NCBI GenBank assembly: GCA_020744425.1
Contig: JAGMUV010000006.1
Span: 1-64,000 of the forward strand
Direction of reading: 5' to 3'
Length of the DNA stretch: 64,000 nt
Origin: Dactylonectria macrodidyma
Lineage: Eukaryota > Ascomycota > Sordariomycetes > Hypocreales > Nectriaceae
Each line of letters starts with the position of its first letter. The first letter of the stretch is position 1. Shown one piece after another: positions 22,901 through 34,099 of this stretch. The notes under the pieces were generated by a model. It did not search any database and was not told the origin of the DNA. It saw nothing but the letters and a program-made list of their open reading frames with translations. Position numbers and translations under genes: made by a program.

Positions 22901-23151
22901 TGTTGCATCTGATAGGAAGGGTGCATTGTGATGTAAGTAGAAGCTCTTGATTTCTATCTAACTGAGGGCTCGCGGCAGACCTATTTGTAGGTTGCCCTCA
23001 TAGCTATGATAAGGTTCTCGGTAGACCGGATCCCAAGGGATCCGGGTCTTCGAGACCGGCTTGTTAGGAAGCCGGGTCTTTGAGACCGGTTTATTAGAGA
23101 TCCGAGCCTTTGAGACTTTATCTTCAGTCTCAACAGTTGATAGATGTGACA
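22901..23151 (-). repeat. Copia1 5' LTR (251 bp)
   Basis: Same sequence as the left LTR; contains the promoter and start of the element's transcript (minus strand). Followed by the second AGTGT duplication at 23152-23156. Confidence 0.96.
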
Positions 23152-23184
23152 AGTGTCTCTTAAAGCAGTACTTCTAATAACTCT

Positions 23185-24714
23185 GATTTCCCCCGCGACT
23201 GTATAATATTAAAGAAATAGCTAACTGACTACTTACTAACCGCAATGCATCACTTATTAGCAAGCACTAGGCTTCTAACTTCATTAGGCAATAACTAGAC
23301 CTTAAGATGCGTTTTTTTTATAAATATGACTATTAGAGGGCTAAATATGAAGATCTAACTATTATTTATAATTAGTTCTAGCTTATAAAGAATATAATTA
23401 TAAAATATAGTATTAACCTAGCTAATATTTATAACTTTAATAAGACTGGCTTTATAATAAGTATAATTATAAGTAGAATAGTTATTATAAGTATAAATAG
23501 GTATAGAAACTTAAAATCAGTTTAGTTTAGAAATTAGGAATGGGTTATAGTTATTTAAGCAATTAATACAAAAGGCTAGGCAATCTAGCCATTTATTATA
23601 ATTATAGGCTAATATTACCTTACTAGCTAGTATTAGGAAAGTAACCTCCTAAGTAATTAAGCTATTATAATAACTCTAAATAGCTAGATTAATAATAAAA
23701 TAAGTCTTAAGTAGCTTAAGCACTTTAATTAGTATATAAAGAATCGATTAATTAGTTATTATTATCTTCTAATCCTTAATAAGTATAAAAGTCACTACTC
23801 TATTAACTTTAAGAAATATTATAAAGAGAACTATATTATTACGCTTTATATACTGCTTTATTTATCTTACTTACTTTAGCCTCTTAATGTTAGATGCTTT
23901 AGGCCGCTTAAAATAGCTTATAGTTAAGTAATTAAGTAATTAATTAGATGCTTTATAACTTATGTTTTAAAGACTGAGTTCTTTCTAGCCTTCTATACTG
24001 CTTATAAAGCTACTATAATAAGGAATAATATTAAAAAAGGTTTCTAAAAGGCCAGACTTATTCCCTTTAACCTAGAAAATGTTATATTAAAGCTTAATAT
24101 ATAGCTATAGACTCTAATACTAGCTATAGAGGAGGTCAGCCTTTCTAACCCTTAGGTCTTAAAGACTTTAAAGATAGTACTTAAAGCCAGTTCGCAATCT
24201 GAATACTTTAAAAGATAAATAAAAAGGCATTAGAATAGCTCTCTAGTATCTATTCTTAAAGCGCTTAAATCATTTTCTAAGGGAATAAAAGCAATAATAC
24301 ATTAAATAGTATTACTAAAGTCTAAGAACCAGATCCTTTAATAAGTAAATAAGACTCTTAGTAAGTAGCGCAAAGTAATAAGAACCTACTTATATAAAAG
24401 AGGGAAGATAACTTTAAATAAGGGAAGGGATAAAATAAATTAGAAAGACATTAATACGCAAGTAGTAGCTAAATCGTTAAGAAGTAGTAGTTAAAGGAGG
24501 TTAGTGCTACTAAGGGAAAGGCACTATAGAATATATAGAAAGGCTGATTATAATATAAGGACCTATTAGATTATAATTAAGACCTCTAAAGAAGAGAATA
24601 GTAATTAGTTTTAATTTATTTAATGCTTTATTATAGTTTTATTAAGGTTTTAATTTTAAAGGTTAGGATTTATAGTTTACTCACTTATTTAGCTCACTCA
24701 CTTATTATATATAT
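23185..24714 (+). mobile_element. Element C2: second pogo/Fot1-type copy, 5'-truncated and RIP-inactivated
   Basis: Aligns with element C from about 9690 to its right end. NIYNFNKTGF is at 23424-23453 and YLL*PLNVRCFRPLK starts at 23868, the same frame and the same CAG-to-TAG change. The right terminus read inward from TA (24715-24716) is ATATATATAAT, AAGTGAGTGAGCT, AAAT, AAGTGAGTAAACT, whose tail (TGAGCT) matches element D rather than C. The left terminus and first ~330 bp of C are absent; no matching piece exists left of Copia1, so the truncation is not explained by the Copia insertion alone. Confidence 0.75.
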
Positions 24715-24716
24715 TA

Positions 24717-27254
24717 TAGGTTTTATTTCTATCTTCTAAGAGCTAGTAATATATATTAGTATAATATTAGAAACTCTATAAGAATGTATATACTAATATT
24801 ACTATTATGTTATTATTAGGATTTAAGTTAGCTATAGCTTCTTGCCTTTTATAAAGCAGTACTATAATTTGATTTTTATCTTTTATAACTTTTATATTAA
24901 ATACCTTTAGTTTTTTTATTATTACTTTCTTAAGCCTGATTATATATATATTAAGTGCTTAATATCTTATCTGCTTACTATTATTATAAAATTTAATTGA
25001 GTTATATACTAATTTAAATGCTAATATATAAATATTATTTATAAAGGAGAGCATAGAATGAGTAAGGTTATTATTCTAAGTAAATGCCTTTTCTATTACC
25101 TTATGTAAATAAATAGTATACTCTACTATTAATAAAGTAGTCTTAAATAGAGTATTTAATCTAAAAGTCAATATTTAATAAGCCTAAAGTTCTCTTTTTA
25201 GCTCTAGATTCAGATATTTAAGACTATGATTAACTTCTTACTAAGTATCCTAATGATTATATAAATTAATAAGGCTATTTAAGAGAATTGCGCACTAAAG
25301 CTCCTTATTATAAGCCTTACTATTAGTAAGCTGCTTTAAATAGAGTATCTTAAAGGCATAGTTTAATTATCCAATTCCTTTAAAGTAAAAGCAATAGATA
25401 CTAATGACTTAATTAATAAGTCCTATATCTCTATTCTTAATACTATACTTTAAAGTCTTATAAATAACTATTTATTAAAGATATTAAGTATAGCTAAGAA
25501 ACTCCTTATTAACTATATTATTAATATACTTCTCCTTAGGTAGTTACTAAGATTATAGATTAAATGCGGACCTATGAATATCTTTTACTAGGTCTATAAA
25601 ATTATTAGTATTTATATCCTAAATTGCCTAATTAATCTCATTTTATTTAGAGGTATTAATGCCTTATTACTTAAAGCGGGTATAGAGTAGTCTAATGATC
25701 TAAGTATTAAAACTATAAAGTACTAGCTCTTTTAGAACTTAAAAGGCTATATAGTCTGCTAGAATACTCTTATGTCTTTAAAAGTTAATATTATAATAAA
25801 GGGTTAAAGTGTCTTACTGCTTTATATTACTATAATGTGTCTTTTGTATAAGCTAGAGGAAATTCATACGCAAGTAAAAGAGAATAGTAATTCTTATTAG
25901 CCAGTCTTTAGAATTATATGCTATAGATGTGTTTACTTATTTAGCTTATATAGATCAGATAAGTATAGATATTTTCTAATTACTAAACGCTAAGAATAGA
26001 CAGTTATTAAATTCTGCATTATCTAGCTAGAACTAATGCTTATAGATACTCTTTATAACCTTATAAGAGCTATTTAAAGTACTTTTATTAAAAAGAATTG
26101 GCTTAAGTATCTTACTATTAATTCATTAAACCTTAAGTAGCTTAATAGTTAGTATAATAAGGAAAGGGATGTTAGAACTAGAGAATATGGATTTAACTGA
26201 TTTTAGATATACTATTTAAATTACCTTAGCTATAAAGTAAGTATTAATCTTAGCCGCAGTCTCATTATATATTGCTATACTAGGAGAGTATAGGAGATCC
26301 TCTATTATAAGTAAAACCTTATAGTATAGTATTGACTTCCTCAATCTACTAAAGGGGATGTTAGTACTTTTAAAAACCTTTCCTATTATTATAGAGTGTA
26401 TTTTTATATAAGTTAAAATGAGCTAATACTTAATACCTTCTTAATAATTAAAATTATTATATATAATACAAGTATCTAGCTACTAGCTATATCGATAGAC
26501 TATTCTCTACTTATTATTAGCTAATGTTTATACTTAAAGATAGTAAGAATGCTTTTGCTTATTCTACTACGGTTTTAAAGTAATTATAGACCCCTTTATA
26601 ACCCTTATAGAGCCCAAACTAGTAAAATAGATCCAGAATACGTCATTTTATACTATTAGAATGCAGAAAGGCACTAAAGATATAAAGGAATTTATTACTC
26701 CCTTCTAAGGCTTAAGAGTAATAGAGAATTAAAGTGATAATTATAATCCTATAATTAAATTTAATAGGATTTCATAGTATTCAATCTTTTCGCTTAATCT
26801 TAAGCGCTATAAGGCTATTAAGAAGTCCAGATAGAAGAGGAGTATAAGTATTAACTTGCTTATATATCTACTTAAACTATATATTACTAAGCATATACTT
26901 ATAATTCTTAAGTTTCTAACTCTCTTTAGGTTATTCTTCTTATACTATACTAATATATAAAGTCTTTTCTTAACTATAATTAACTTAGTAAGTACTAAAT
27001 ATATCTCCAGCTTCTTCTAGTACTTTCATTTCCTTCTTTAAAGCCTTAATAGTAATTATCCCTACTATATAAGAAGTAGAATAATCTTATAGTATATCTA
27101 AAATCTCTGGCTAACTATAAATAGCCTTTATAAGCCGTTTAATGCATATAGTAAGGCATTCCCTATACTTACTAGACCCTTAAGTTATAATATAAATATA
27201 AATAAATTCTTATAATATAATATCTTTTTTCCTTATAAATTAGTATATCTTATC
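24717..27254. repeat. RIP-degraded AT-rich DNA, unassigned
   Basis: About 2.5 kb without an open frame. Plus-strand translation between about 25850 and 26700 gives a long coding-like stretch interrupted by CAA/CAG-type stops, so a decayed gene is likely, but I recognise no family. It ends at element G. Confidence 0.5.
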
Positions 27255-27256
27255 TA

Positions 27257-27684
27257 ACGTATATGATAAGCATGCCGGTCAAACAAGCTTGCCGGTCACT
27301 CATACTGTACGGCTAAAAGTAACAATATTAGATTTTCAAAAACGGGCTATATAACTATTAAAAATATAAAAAAAGCATTTTTAAATATTTAAAGAAAAAG
27401 AAAATAGTATAGGATTTTTCTTAAATTTTTAGCTAGCTTATTATATATAAAAATATGAAAGTACACAGTGCGAATAGGCCTTTTCTTAATAACTTTATAG
27501 AAAAAAATAAGTAAAGTTTTATAAAATCTTCTTAAATATTATATTATATAATTAACCTATGTTTTAAGTTTTAGCTATTTTAGGCCTAGTTCTGATTTTT
27601 AAGAATTTTTTAAAAATTGCGATTTAAGGTATAAAATGCAAGTGACCGGTATACTTGTTTGACCGGCATGCTTATCATGTACGT
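27257..27684. mobile_element. Non-autonomous TIR element G (428 bp)
   Basis: TA at 27255-27256 and 27685-27686. Left: ACGTATATGAT, AAGCATGCCGGTC, AAAC, AAGCTTGCCGGTC. Right read inward: ACGTACATGAT, AAGCATGCCGGTC, AAAC, AAGTATACCGGTC. Core CAGTGCGAAT at 27466-27475. It has the least mutated termini of the set and is the best reference copy. The CCGGTC tail is shared, in RIPed form, with element F. Confidence 0.88.
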
Positions 27685-27686
27685 TA

Positions 27687-28577
27687 CTCTTTACGCCTTA
27701 TTATATCTTTAAGACACTCTTACTTTTTAATAAAGTGCATTAAGTGTATTTAAAGTAGTATTATACTAAGGACTTAGTATAAGTAAAAAGGCAGGCGGGT
27801 TTAATTACGCACTCTAGCGATACTAATTTCATACTAGTATAGCCTAAAATTAAATTAATAGTAGAATAGTAGTAGATAAATCAAAAGAGTATATTTAATT
27901 AATAGGGCAGAGTGTAGTTATAGATAAAAATGGGTTTTAAGTATGGTCTTCTATTTAGTATGAAGTTTCTCTGCATATGCCTAAAAATATTATTAGAATC
28001 CTTAGGCCATTTGGTCGAAGACTGTATATAACCTACTGATTAAGTATAGTCCATTCCGCAGACCCACAAATGGTCTGAGCTTGCTGAGGTAAAAAAGGGC
28101 CTGTAGGGCCCTTCTGACTTTGCTTCTTCATCATCATTCTTCATATAACAATACAATCCATCACCTGCTATTGCAGCTTTCTGGCCCTTCGTGCCCCCTA
28201 GGGCCTCTGGCCCCTGGCCATCGCCTCTTTTCCGTATCACTATAGCACAGTTGGGGTGGAGGAATGTAGGTTGCTGCTGAACCGGCCTCTCTGAAAGCGC
28301 AGCTGCCTTATATGTACTGATAGCTGTAAAAGCTGTAAGAGCTGGATAGTCTCTTGCACGCCACATGCCCTCTGGGAGGCTGGAGCGCCTTGCACTCCCT
28401 TAGCGTTAAATACATCTCTCTCTCTCTCTCTCTGTCAATTTTATCTCCATCAGTCTTACCCCCAACTCTTCCGCCTCCCTCCATTGCGATTACCGCTGCC
28501 AGTAATCGACGACGAGCTATCCAAGACCTCTCCGTCGGCGGTAGGCAATGCCATCCCTGCAATACCGCGTCCTTCCG
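27687..28577. other. Transition from RIP DNA to gene island; no confident gene
   Basis: AT-rich to about 28030, then balanced. A minus-strand open frame at 28040-28366 (108 codons) has no recognisable domain and lies downstream of the Clr5 gene; it may be 3' UTR. A CT dinucleotide run is at 28415-28433. A 24-bp stretch at 28069-28092 recurs inverted at 14819-14842. Confidence 0.4.
28415..28433. repeat. CT microsatellite
   Basis: About nine uninterrupted TC units, 3' of the Clr5-domain gene. Confidence 0.9.
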
Positions 28578-29994
28578 TCACGGGCGACTTTCTTGAAAAG
28601 TCCCTGCTTGTGGCTTGCTCGGAATTCGGAACGCCTTCTCCAGCCTGTCCTTGATAAACTGGGCTTCTACTTGTTTACCCCATTTTGTGAGTGCTCTCAG
28701 GGTAAAAAGCATATCAAAAAGATGACTCAAATTTGATGAAGCCGCCTCTCCGTCCACCATGAACCGCCAATGCTCCATGAATCCATTCTGGTCATCATTT
28801 TTCCAGAAGTCCCGGCAAGCGATTCGATGAATGGGCTTTTCCAGCTTTCGCAAATGGTCCGATACCATTTCGTGTGAAAGGCTAGTTGACGCAGAATCCA
28901 CCTGGCATTTGAGGGCCTCCCTCAACTGCAAAAGCTCTTTGTACCCGTGAAATTCGACAGCAAGAACAATGGTTTGTTCTATGTTGTCGCTGGAGTTGAA
29001 ATACTCGACGTCTCTCAACTGCAATTCTTGGGGATCCTCCCAAGCTTCGACCGCGCTTTCTCCCACTTGGGACTTTGCTACTCCCAAAGCTTGGTTCATT
29101 CTCTTGCAAAGACTGTATGCGAAGGTGTTCTGTCCGAAATGAGCACTTGTTTTGTCGACGAAAACTGTCAAGGCCTTGGCGAATGTGTCAATCTGGGATC
29201 CAGGCTCCTGACGTTCTTGCTCCATTTTGATGACTTCAGCTAGCAGCCGGTGATGAGGAGAGTGGTATTTCTGGGTAAGGTCGAAGCAATGCTTCAGAAA
29301 GGATTTCCTCACTTCCCTAAGCTCTCGGCTCAGCATAATGAAAAGCGCTAGAATGACTTGGACCACCTGGTAAGGCTGTTCGCTACACCAGGCGACGAAC
29401 TGCAAGCAAGTCTCAAACTCTTTAATGCTTTCATAAATAAGCTTCCTTGCCCAATCTGATTGGTCCAAGCTGAAACAAATGTTTGCGCCTCGTAAGTAGC
29501 TGAAAAATTTGAACAAAGGATGTGGGTTATCGTACAGCCAGTTGAGATAATCGCCAATGATGTTCGTGGATACGGCAGCGGCAGTCCAGTCTCCATTACT
29601 AAAAGATTGGTCCACATAGGTAGAGATGTGATTGAGAATATTCTCTTTGTGGCAATCGATATTGGGAGGGGATGGCTGTGTGGCGAGAGAAATTTCGCGT
29701 TCGGCGGCTCTCTTTGTCTGGTACTTTCTCAGGTCCCATCCGCCCAACCTATACTGCAGCATTGCTTCACTAATCTTGCATTAGCGACTTGATAAATAGC
29801 TCAGATTCGGGCAATGATTTGATATACTTGACGTGGAAGTTAAAGTGCTCTCCCAAAATATCGACAATCTCCCTCCTCGTCCGTCGTTCGTTCTTGTAAA
29901 GCTGCTCGATCAACGGACGCAAGCTATTCCAATCCGCTAAAGTATAGCTTTGATCATTCGTCCTCTCGCGGACAACAATCTCGGCAATCTGCAT
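28578..29994 (-). CDS. Clr5-domain protein, 452 aa, one intron
   Basis: Coding sequence is complement(join(28578..29769, 29828..29994)). The intron 29770-29827 (58 bp) begins GTATAT, has a GCTAAT branch-like site and ends ATTAG; splicing restores the Clr5 domain across the joint. That domain, residues 22-72, reads W-x7-IEQLYKNERRTRREIVDIL, then FHV-NEAMLQYRLGGWDLRKY, with the F-to-W spacing of the family. Clr5 domains are short N-terminal modules of fungal proteins, named from fission yeast Clr5; their biochemical role is poorly known. The remaining ~380 residues are helical, without a recognised domain, and could be a TPR-like or other repeat scaffold. A TATATAA-like box lies at 30018-30031 on this strand, only ~30 bp before the ATG. 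The gene is isolated, has normal codon use and no sign of RIP. The intron choice is inferred. Confidence 0.8.
29770..29827 (-). other. Inferred intron of the Clr5-domain gene (58 bp, phase 2)
   Basis: Chosen because it keeps the frame and gives the exact Clr5 spacing (FHV-NEAMLQYRLGGW). Other AG sites nearby break the frame or shorten the motif. Confidence 0.75.
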
Positions 29995-30974
29995 GGCTAA
30001 TTGAGTCTCTCCACTAGTTTTTATATAATAATCAGAGAAGCTCCGTGGAAAAACGTAAGCAAGGAAAAAAGAGCAATTTTTGAAGTAAACAGGGGCTGGA
30101 AAACGTCCGTCTTAATTTGGGGAGCGAGAAAGTGGTCATAAAATTCACAGCAGATAGTGGCATTTGGCACGTCTTACGTCTTCAGTTCTAACAACACTCG
30201 GGAAATGAGAGTTGCGGAGCGTCTCGTACAAAGACAGTCGCCTGATACTTCATTGGCTCGAACAAAGCTCGATTGCAGTAGGGAATCAACAGGCTACTTC
30301 GTATTATCGTTAGCTGACACCCCGCCGCGGGAAATAACTACGTGGGTGGCAAATGGTGGTGGTTACCTGAGACTCTGTAACTGGCTCGTTAAAACTCGAA
30401 TGCAGCGGGTGGCGGATCGCGGAAGTTTAGGCCTCCATCGTAGTGAGGGTTATTATGAACACATGATTCGCGGGTCAAAACTCGAATGCAGGAATAGCGC
30501 CAACTCAAACGATGAGAGCCCATTGACACCAGTCAATGGTTACGCACTACCGACATGAAGAGCGACATAAGAATATCATTCTAGTCCAAAACGGTGTACG
30601 TCACATGGAGCGAGACAGCGGGTTGAGGACTAAAGATATGGGATGCTAGCATGTGACCGGCTTCTGGTTCGCCTGATGCTAGCCTTCGTACTGGTATGTC
30701 TAAGACGAAGCCATGGTACTCAGCCATCGCAGACTGGTGCAATTACCTATAAAAAAGGCAAATCCTTCAGCGAGTTTCCAATGCCCTTCTCAAGCTTTAC
30801 TCAACCTCTTGTTGTCGAGTTTCTCTGGAGACAAGCCTTTAGCGCCGTTTCGCTTCTAGTTTCAAGTTGCCCCCCTACTTCCATTGGATCGTTCCAAGAG
30901 CATCACCTCATTAAGATCCCTCAAGTAAGTGACCATACAGTACGTGAAACATTACAGATGCTCAAATTCTTAGG
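29995..30974. other. Intergenic region, no confident gene
   Basis: Balanced composition. Holds the probable Clr5 promoter next to 29995. A plus-strand open frame at 30157-30558 has no recognisable domain. The short motif CTCGAATGCAG occurs at about 30395 and 30483, with a variant (CTCGATTGCAG) at about 30268. A TATAAAAAA box at about 30748 and a pyrimidine-rich stretch could serve the small secreted protein gene downstream. Confidence 0.4.
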
Positions 30975-31211
30975 ATGAGATCCAAGTTGATCCTCTTTGG
31001 TCTTTTGGCGCTCCTGAATGTGGTCCACGGACTTACGTTACTCCAATGTCAAGAGGCTTGCCGAAGCGGCGATGATACTATGCAGCGGTTATGCCGACAG
31101 GTCTCTCAACCTGCACTTCGAGCTTTATGTTGGTCAGTTTCTGTTGGCCTTCACTTCTCTAGATTGGTTAAGATCTGTGAAAATGCTTGTTGGGTCATTA
31201 CTGGCCACTGA
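30975..31211 (+). CDS. Candidate small secreted cysteine-rich protein (78 aa)
   Basis: Starts MRSKLILFGLLALLNVVHG, a typical signal peptide (Arg/Lys N-region, hydrophobic core, likely cut after HG at about 19). The mature part of about 59 residues has six cysteines in the pattern C-x3-C-x10-C-x11-C-x16-C-x3-C (CQEAC, LC, LC, CENAC), which would allow three disulfides. It resembles, by pattern only, small secreted fungal proteins of the CxxxC...C...C...C family; such proteins are often effector candidates, but nothing here proves that role. The frame is open in one exon. It lies within 4 kb of RIP DNA on either side, a common setting for such genes. An intron between the fourth and fifth Cys cannot be excluded. 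Confidence 0.5.
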   Translation: MRSKLILFGLLALLNVVHGLTLLQCQEACRSGDDTMQRLCRQVSQPALRALCWSVSVGLHFSRLVKICENACWVITGH

Positions 31212-31617
31212 TGGGGTTGTATTGCTGGCTACTGATAGGGTTACGTAACTCAGTGTTGAGGCGCTACAGAGGTTCGGGTGGTTTCGATCGCTTGGTTTGC
31301 AGGAAATCTGATGGAGTCACATACAAATTGAGTGACTATCAAGGACTCAATGCACGTCTTGTACAATGCTATCTAATAAATTGAATCCAAGGCGTCCTTA
31401 TCTACCGATCACAACCCATCATCTAATTCGGCGAAGAATGTGACCGTGGATTTCAAGAAGGCCCCTATCAGAAACTCTTCGCATGGAACTGCCGAGACCG
31501 GTTAATGTCGAGCAGGGACATGTGCATCTCGCTGATGAGGGCCTGGCTCGGGCAGTCGCGGATCTCGACGACGGACTGTCCACCCTTAGAGGCTCGCGCG
31601 GCAAACCGATCAACGGC

Positions 31618-32151
31618 CTAGGAGCAGGCCTGTTCGAGAAACCGGGATAAGTTCTCCAGGAAGGACGCTTTCAAACAGGTGACAGGCTTCTTCGTCTTCA
31701 CGCTTGTGTTCTTTCCATTTGAAGACTTCTTCACCGCCACCGTCTGTGATGGCTTCGCTGCATTCTTTTTCGCCTGCTTGGTCCTGCCAACAACCTTATC
31801 TCGCACTCCCCTTTTCCCCTTGTTCGTATTTATAGCAACCTCAGAAAGATCCACCGCTTCTACCTTACCTTTCCTCTCCACCTTATTTCTTTCACTTTTT
31901 GTAGTAATGATCACTATCACCCTATTTACAGACTTCTTGCTCCTAGTTAAACTTGCCGCAATACTTTTTTCCACTTCACTGCTCTTTACAGCCTTCTTCT
32001 TCTTCTTGGCTGCCTTCGTCCGATTTTCTTCTATATTTATAGGAGCTGGTTTCGCTATCGGCGCATTATTAGGCTTTAGTAGTGCCTGCTGTTCATCGAT
32101 CAGTTTACGGGTGGTATATTCTGTTATTATTACCTGTGTACCTCTAGAATA
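31618..32151 (-). pseudogene. Lysine-rich C-terminal coding remnant, possibly of a DDE transposase
   Basis: Open for 178 codons after a TAA at 32152-32154 but without an in-frame ATG. It reads TEYTTRKLIDEQQALLKPNN, then a run of lysines (AAKKKKKAV) and a basic tail ending FLEQACS. Upstream, 32160-32500 is partly AT-shifted and has stops. A polar segment followed by a lysine run is common at the C-terminus of fungal pogo-type transposases, which is my best guess. An acceptor-like ACACAG lies just upstream, so it could also be the last exon of a gene whose 5' part is lost. Confidence 0.3.
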
Positions 32152-32159
32152 TTAGTATG

Positions 32160-33370
32160 CTATTAATGCTTTCCTTCTTTAACTTATCGCCAGTATATAA
32201 CGATGTCTTATATCCTAAAGGTAGTTATCCATACTGAGGGCTCGTTATACGGCTATATCTTATACATAAAATCAGCGGCTCTCCCTATAGTTAGATAAAC
32301 TACTATAATTTTCTTTATAGCCTGATTACCTAGTTTGCCTTTAATGATCGGCTCTTTAACTGTTTAATAGAATGTCTGCCTAAAAGGATAGAACCGCTGC
32401 AGCAGAGGCTGCTATAGGACGGTTACTAAGTCTCTTTAGGAGATATACTAAGCAAACACGACTAAAGCTCTATGAATATACCTGGCCTACCCTGCTAATG
32501 ATTTTTTAGGGTGGGGACATTCTGGATGGGAGGGTTCTAGGAGGGGACCCAAGGCAGTGGTCAATGTCTGAAAGTCACGTTCGTCGGCCCAGTGCTAGGC
32601 CGCTTCACGAAGCATGCCGCTCTATAGGACCTGCCGGTTTCGGATGCAGGACCTTTGAAATTGCTAATATATGTCTTCAGCTTCTTTAACAGTTAGCCAG
32701 AGTCGGATAAGTTTCTGAATTGGTGATGGCAGCTGCTGTGCATCGAAACTGCCACTATAGCATTGCTGTAGGTCCATACTCTCTGGTGATTTAAATCCGA
32801 GCGGTTTACCATAATTGAGAACGAAGCGATAGCTTGGATCTTATTTTGCTACATAGAGGAGATAGTGATGTAAGAAATTCGTCATAGTAGTACAGTCCCG
32901 TGCAAAAGTTCCGACAATTCCCCGATTTCCCCGCTCTTGCATCTCAACATTTGATGCGACCGCGTCAACAGAGCAACTTCATCCTTCGATAATTCAACTA
33001 CATCATGCCTCGAGAGTATGCAAAAACACATCATAGTCCTCACCAAAGGACGGAGGGTTGTATATTCAGACGCGTAGACTTCCGAGCACGAACATGGAAC
33101 TAACTCTCGGTATGGACATGCTTGATATGCTGAACTATTATTAAAATTCAATGTCAGGTTTTCGCGTAGAAATATTGGAGAAGTGTATTGGAGTCCTCGC
33201 TGTCTCGCTGTTTTCGGGTAACTCTATGGCTGCCTCCTCTCATGGAAACTTCTTGGATAGGATCGTACCAAAATTCTGGTCTCCTCTTGCCTCAAAGTAG
33301 TCGCCGCCGACGTTTTTCTGCGTGCCAGTCCCGAAATTGCTATACTAGCTATTCCCATCGCCGGACTTAA
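32160..33370 (-). pseudogene. Decayed coding fragments, unassigned
   Basis: Minus strand 32660-32880 reads coding-like (LNYGKPLGFKSPESMDL..., then SPIQKLIRLWLTVKEAEDIY) with stops, and 32882-33151 has an 89-codon open frame rich in Cys near its start. Frames shift between them. They may be pieces of one broken fungal gene; I recognise no domain. 32500-32640 shows nothing. Confidence 0.3.
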
Positions 33371-33945
33371 TTAGCACTTTCCTGGCTGTTCGTCCAATTT
33401 GGGGTTGCTCGAAAGTGGTGGATTCCCATGGCGCCTCTCGGCTGTGTCCGCGTCTCTGATCCACCGTTGCAGCTCTCCACAAACAGCCGCCGGCCCAGGA
33501 TCATCCGTACTGGCGAACTTGGTCATACCCATATGGTCGCTGTGGATTCCGAGGGGACTATACCCTGGTAGAATCGCTGAATCTTGTGGCACGACCTGTT
33601 ACCGACCGTCAGCATTTTGGGCCCAGCCTAACTTGTCTGACTTACTAAACCAACTCCCGGCAAAGGCAGTTCCTCGTAGAAGCAGCTGATCTCGATCGGC
33701 GGTAGTCCTTCCGTGGCGCGTGCCTTGACCATGGCGTGAAAGCTGTCCTGGACCCGCGCAAGCACCTCAGAATCGCGTCTGAGGACCTGCACGATGCTGG
33801 GATCTGTCTGCTTTACGAGGCCGATGGATCGGGACACAAGCTCGGCCCATCTGGCCAGACCAGCTCCGTGATGCAGCGCGCCGAGAAAGATAATGCCGCG
33901 GGTTGAACGAAGGATATTCTGAAGATGTCGCCCCGGTCGCTGTTT
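33371..33945 (-). pseudogene. Truncated SERAC1/NLR-type alpha/beta-hydrolase fragment
   Basis: Exons 33945..33646 (exactly 100 codons) and 33595..33371 are joined by a 50-bp phase-0 intron, 33596-33645 (GTAAGT...GCTGAC...AACAG). The upstream exon is preceded by an acceptor CTGACAG. The protein reads RHLQNILRSTRGIIFLG, LHHGAGLARWAELVSRSIGL, then EISCFYEELPLPGVGLVVPQ and DSAILPGYSPLGIHSDHMGM, ending ELQRWIRDAD. From family knowledge this is the second half of the hydrolase-like domain that precedes the NACHT or NB-ARC domain in many fungal STAND/NLR proteins; GTPHHG is the usual motif, here GALHHG. The first half, with the nucleophile (HSLGG), is missing and upstream DNA is unrelated, and the frame stops before any nucleotide-binding domain. 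Hence a fragment. Confidence 0.7.
33596..33645 (-). other. Intron in the hydrolase fragment (50 bp)
   Basis: GTAAGT donor, GCTGAC branch site, AACAG acceptor on the minus strand; removal joins GVGL to VVPQ, as in intact relatives. Confidence 0.8.
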
Positions 33946-34048
33946 CTGTCAGACGAACAGGTTCGAAAGGTCAGATAGGGTTATGATCTAGGTTTCCGGA
34001 ACCGTGGATCATGCCAACCTAGGTTCAAACCCAACAACTTAGATCCTC

Positions 34049-34099
34049 GGCTTCCAACGAGATCTCCGGCTTCCAACGAGATCTCCGGCTTCCAACGGA
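34049..34099. repeat. 19-bp tandem repeat, 2.6 copies
   Basis: GGCTTCCAACGAGATCTCC at 34049-34067 and 34068-34086, followed by a partial third unit. Confidence 0.9.

Larger units (their letters stand above)
17386..23151 (-). mobile_element. Copia1: complete, apparently unmutated Ty1/Copia LTR retrotransposon (5766 bp)
   Basis: Two 251-bp LTRs with no difference that I could see, TG...CA ends, an AGTGT target duplication, a primer-binding site, a polypurine tract and one uninterrupted Gag-Pol frame, all reading on the minus strand. The GC content is far above the surrounding RIP DNA and CAG/CAA codons are intact, so the copy arrived after the neighbouring repeats were mutated, or has escaped RIP. 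It is inserted between the RecQ relic and the second pogo copy. Confidence 0.97.

Noticed and set aside
17385..23185. Idea that Copia1 split the second pogo copy
   Set aside because: DNA left of Copia1 does not match the missing first part of the pogo element; it reads as the RecQ relic, so the pogo copy was truncated before or independently.
28040..28366. 108-codon minus-strand frame downstream of the Clr5 gene
   Set aside because: No domain, low-complexity feel, lies in likely 3' UTR and ends in the RIP transition. Cannot be supported without transcripts.
30157..30558. 133-codon plus-strand frame between the Clr5 gene and the secreted-protein gene
   Set aside because: Composition and repeated CTCGAATGCAG motif look non-coding; no signal, domain or intron evidence.
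31679..32155. 158-codon plus-strand hydrophobic frame
   Set aside because: It is the antisense of the lysine-rich frame; antisense of Lys codons gives Phe/Leu and mimics membrane segments.
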